This document shows, in pieces, positions 51,107 to 51,642 of a DNA stretch of 51,642 bases. The position numbers were made by a program, and so were the translations under genes. Source of the stretch: Cryomorphaceae bacterium ASP10-05a (lineage in GTDB: Bacteria; Bacteroidota; Bacteroidia; Flavobacteriales_D; Sanyastnellaceae); the NCBI GenBank assembly GCA_000981645.1, contig LAQC01000010.1, forward strand, positions 31,471 to 83,112, given 5' to 3'. The notes under the pieces were generated by a model. It was given only the letters and a program-made list of their open reading frames with translations. It made no database searches and was not told where the DNA came from. Each line of letters starts with the position of its first letter. Positions within the stretch are counted from its first letter, which is position 1.

Positions 51107-51574
51107 TTAGAACCTAAAATGAGAGAATGCTTTGTTAGCCTCAGCCATTCTATGTGTATCTTCTTTTTTCTTGAAAGCTGCTCCTTCCTCTTTAGCTCCA
51201 GCGATAATCTCACCTGCTAATTTTTCACTCATCGACTTCTCGTTCCTTTTTCTCGAGTAGCTAATCAACCATTTCATACCCATACTTAACTTTCTACTAT
51301 CTCTTATAGGCATTGGGATCTGAAACGTAGCCCCTCCTACTCTCTTGCTTCTAACCTCAACAGCCGGAGTGATATTCTCCAATGCTTTTTTCCACTGCTC
51401 CAACCCGTCTTCACCTGTCTTTTCAGAAACCTTATCTATAGCATCATAAAAGATTTTAAAAGATGTATTCTTCTTACCATCTAACATAAGGTTATTCACA
51501 AACCTTGTAACTAGAGTTTCGTTAAACCTTGGGTCAGGTAACGTCCTGTGTTTCTTTGCCGTTCTTCTTCTCAT
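51107..51574 (-). CDS. rpsG: 30S ribosomal protein S7
   Basis: Nucleates folding of the 16S rRNA 3' domain and lies at the E site. 155 residues: [40 protein letters not shown], the hairpin [15 protein letters not shown] and the ending [15 protein letters not shown]. It lies nine bases after the rpsL stop. Confidence 0.98.
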   Translation of the reverse strand: MRRRTAKKHRTLPDPRFNETLVTRFVNNLMLDGKKNTSFKIFYDAIDKVSEKTGEDGLEQWKKALENITPAVEVRSKRVGGATFQIPMPIRDSRKLSMGMKWLISYSRKRNEKSMSEKLAGEIIAGAKEEGAAFKKKEDTHRMAEANKAFSHFRF

Positions 51575-51583
51575 GGTCGGATA

Positions 51584-51642
51584 TTATTTCTTAGGTCTTT
51601 TAGCTCCGTATTTACTTCTTCTTTGAGTCCTTCCCTCTACAC
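51584..51642 (-). CDS. rpsL: 30S ribosomal protein S12, C-terminal fragment
   Basis: Only the last codons are in the window, reading VEGRTQRRSKYGAKRPKK and stop, which is the conserved S12 ending. S12 acts in decoding at the A site. The rest of the gene, and the promoter of the long rpsL-rplQ cluster, lie beyond the right edge. Confidence 0.93.
   Translation of the reverse strand, partial: VEGRTQRRSKYGAKRPKK

Overview
The window is chromosomal DNA from a member of the Bacteroidota, most likely a flavobacterium-like marine lineage. Four things point there: AT-rich sequence; start sites with little Shine-Dalgarno character and TAnnTTTG-type promoter boxes; several type IX secretion (T9SS) substrates with both type A and type B C-terminal sorting domains; and the Bacteroidota ribosomal gene order rpsL-rpsG-fusA-rpsJ with no tuf between fusA and rpsJ. 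No mobile element, CRISPR array, rRNA or tRNA gene was recognised, and no gene-free stretch exceeds 300 bases.

Left part (1-14.6 kb) is a patchwork of short transcription units. It holds the start of proS (minus, cut by the window edge), a low-complexity lipoprotein with a FadL/OMPP1-type outer-membrane protein, then a coiled-coil protein that lacks its expected zinc-ribbon cysteines and a Nif3-like protein. Lipid A genes lpxK and lpxH follow with a TlpA-like thioredoxin lipoprotein between them. Next come gapA, a 1037-residue T9SS type A beta-propeller protein, lipA with a co-transcribed putative outer-membrane protein, osmC, and an unlisted 41-residue lipoprotein.

Middle part (14.7-31.8 kb) is dominated by the cell surface. 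A small Omp85-like protein, a GWxTD lipoprotein and rlmB come first. They are followed by a plus-strand run of four genes: a 120-residue secreted protein of unknown function, a 1956-residue SprB-like adhesin (choice-of-anchor-L, Calx-beta-like, 17 SprB-type repeats, type B sorting domain), a PorP/SprF-family protein and a PorE-like TPR/propeller/OmpA lipoprotein. This reads as a self-contained T9SS type B adhesin module, and the small first gene is its least understood part. A conserved helical protein (minus) and an M1 aminopeptidase with a type A sorting domain follow.

Right part (31.8-51.6 kb) lies on the minus strand. From the right edge it holds the end of rpsL, then rpsG, fusA and the complete S10-spc-alpha ribosomal cluster through secY, map, infA, rpmJ, rpoA and rplQ. 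A strong terminator closes that unit, after which carA and eno form a separate two-gene unit. Two genes too short to be obvious, rpmJ and rpmD, were found by direct translation.
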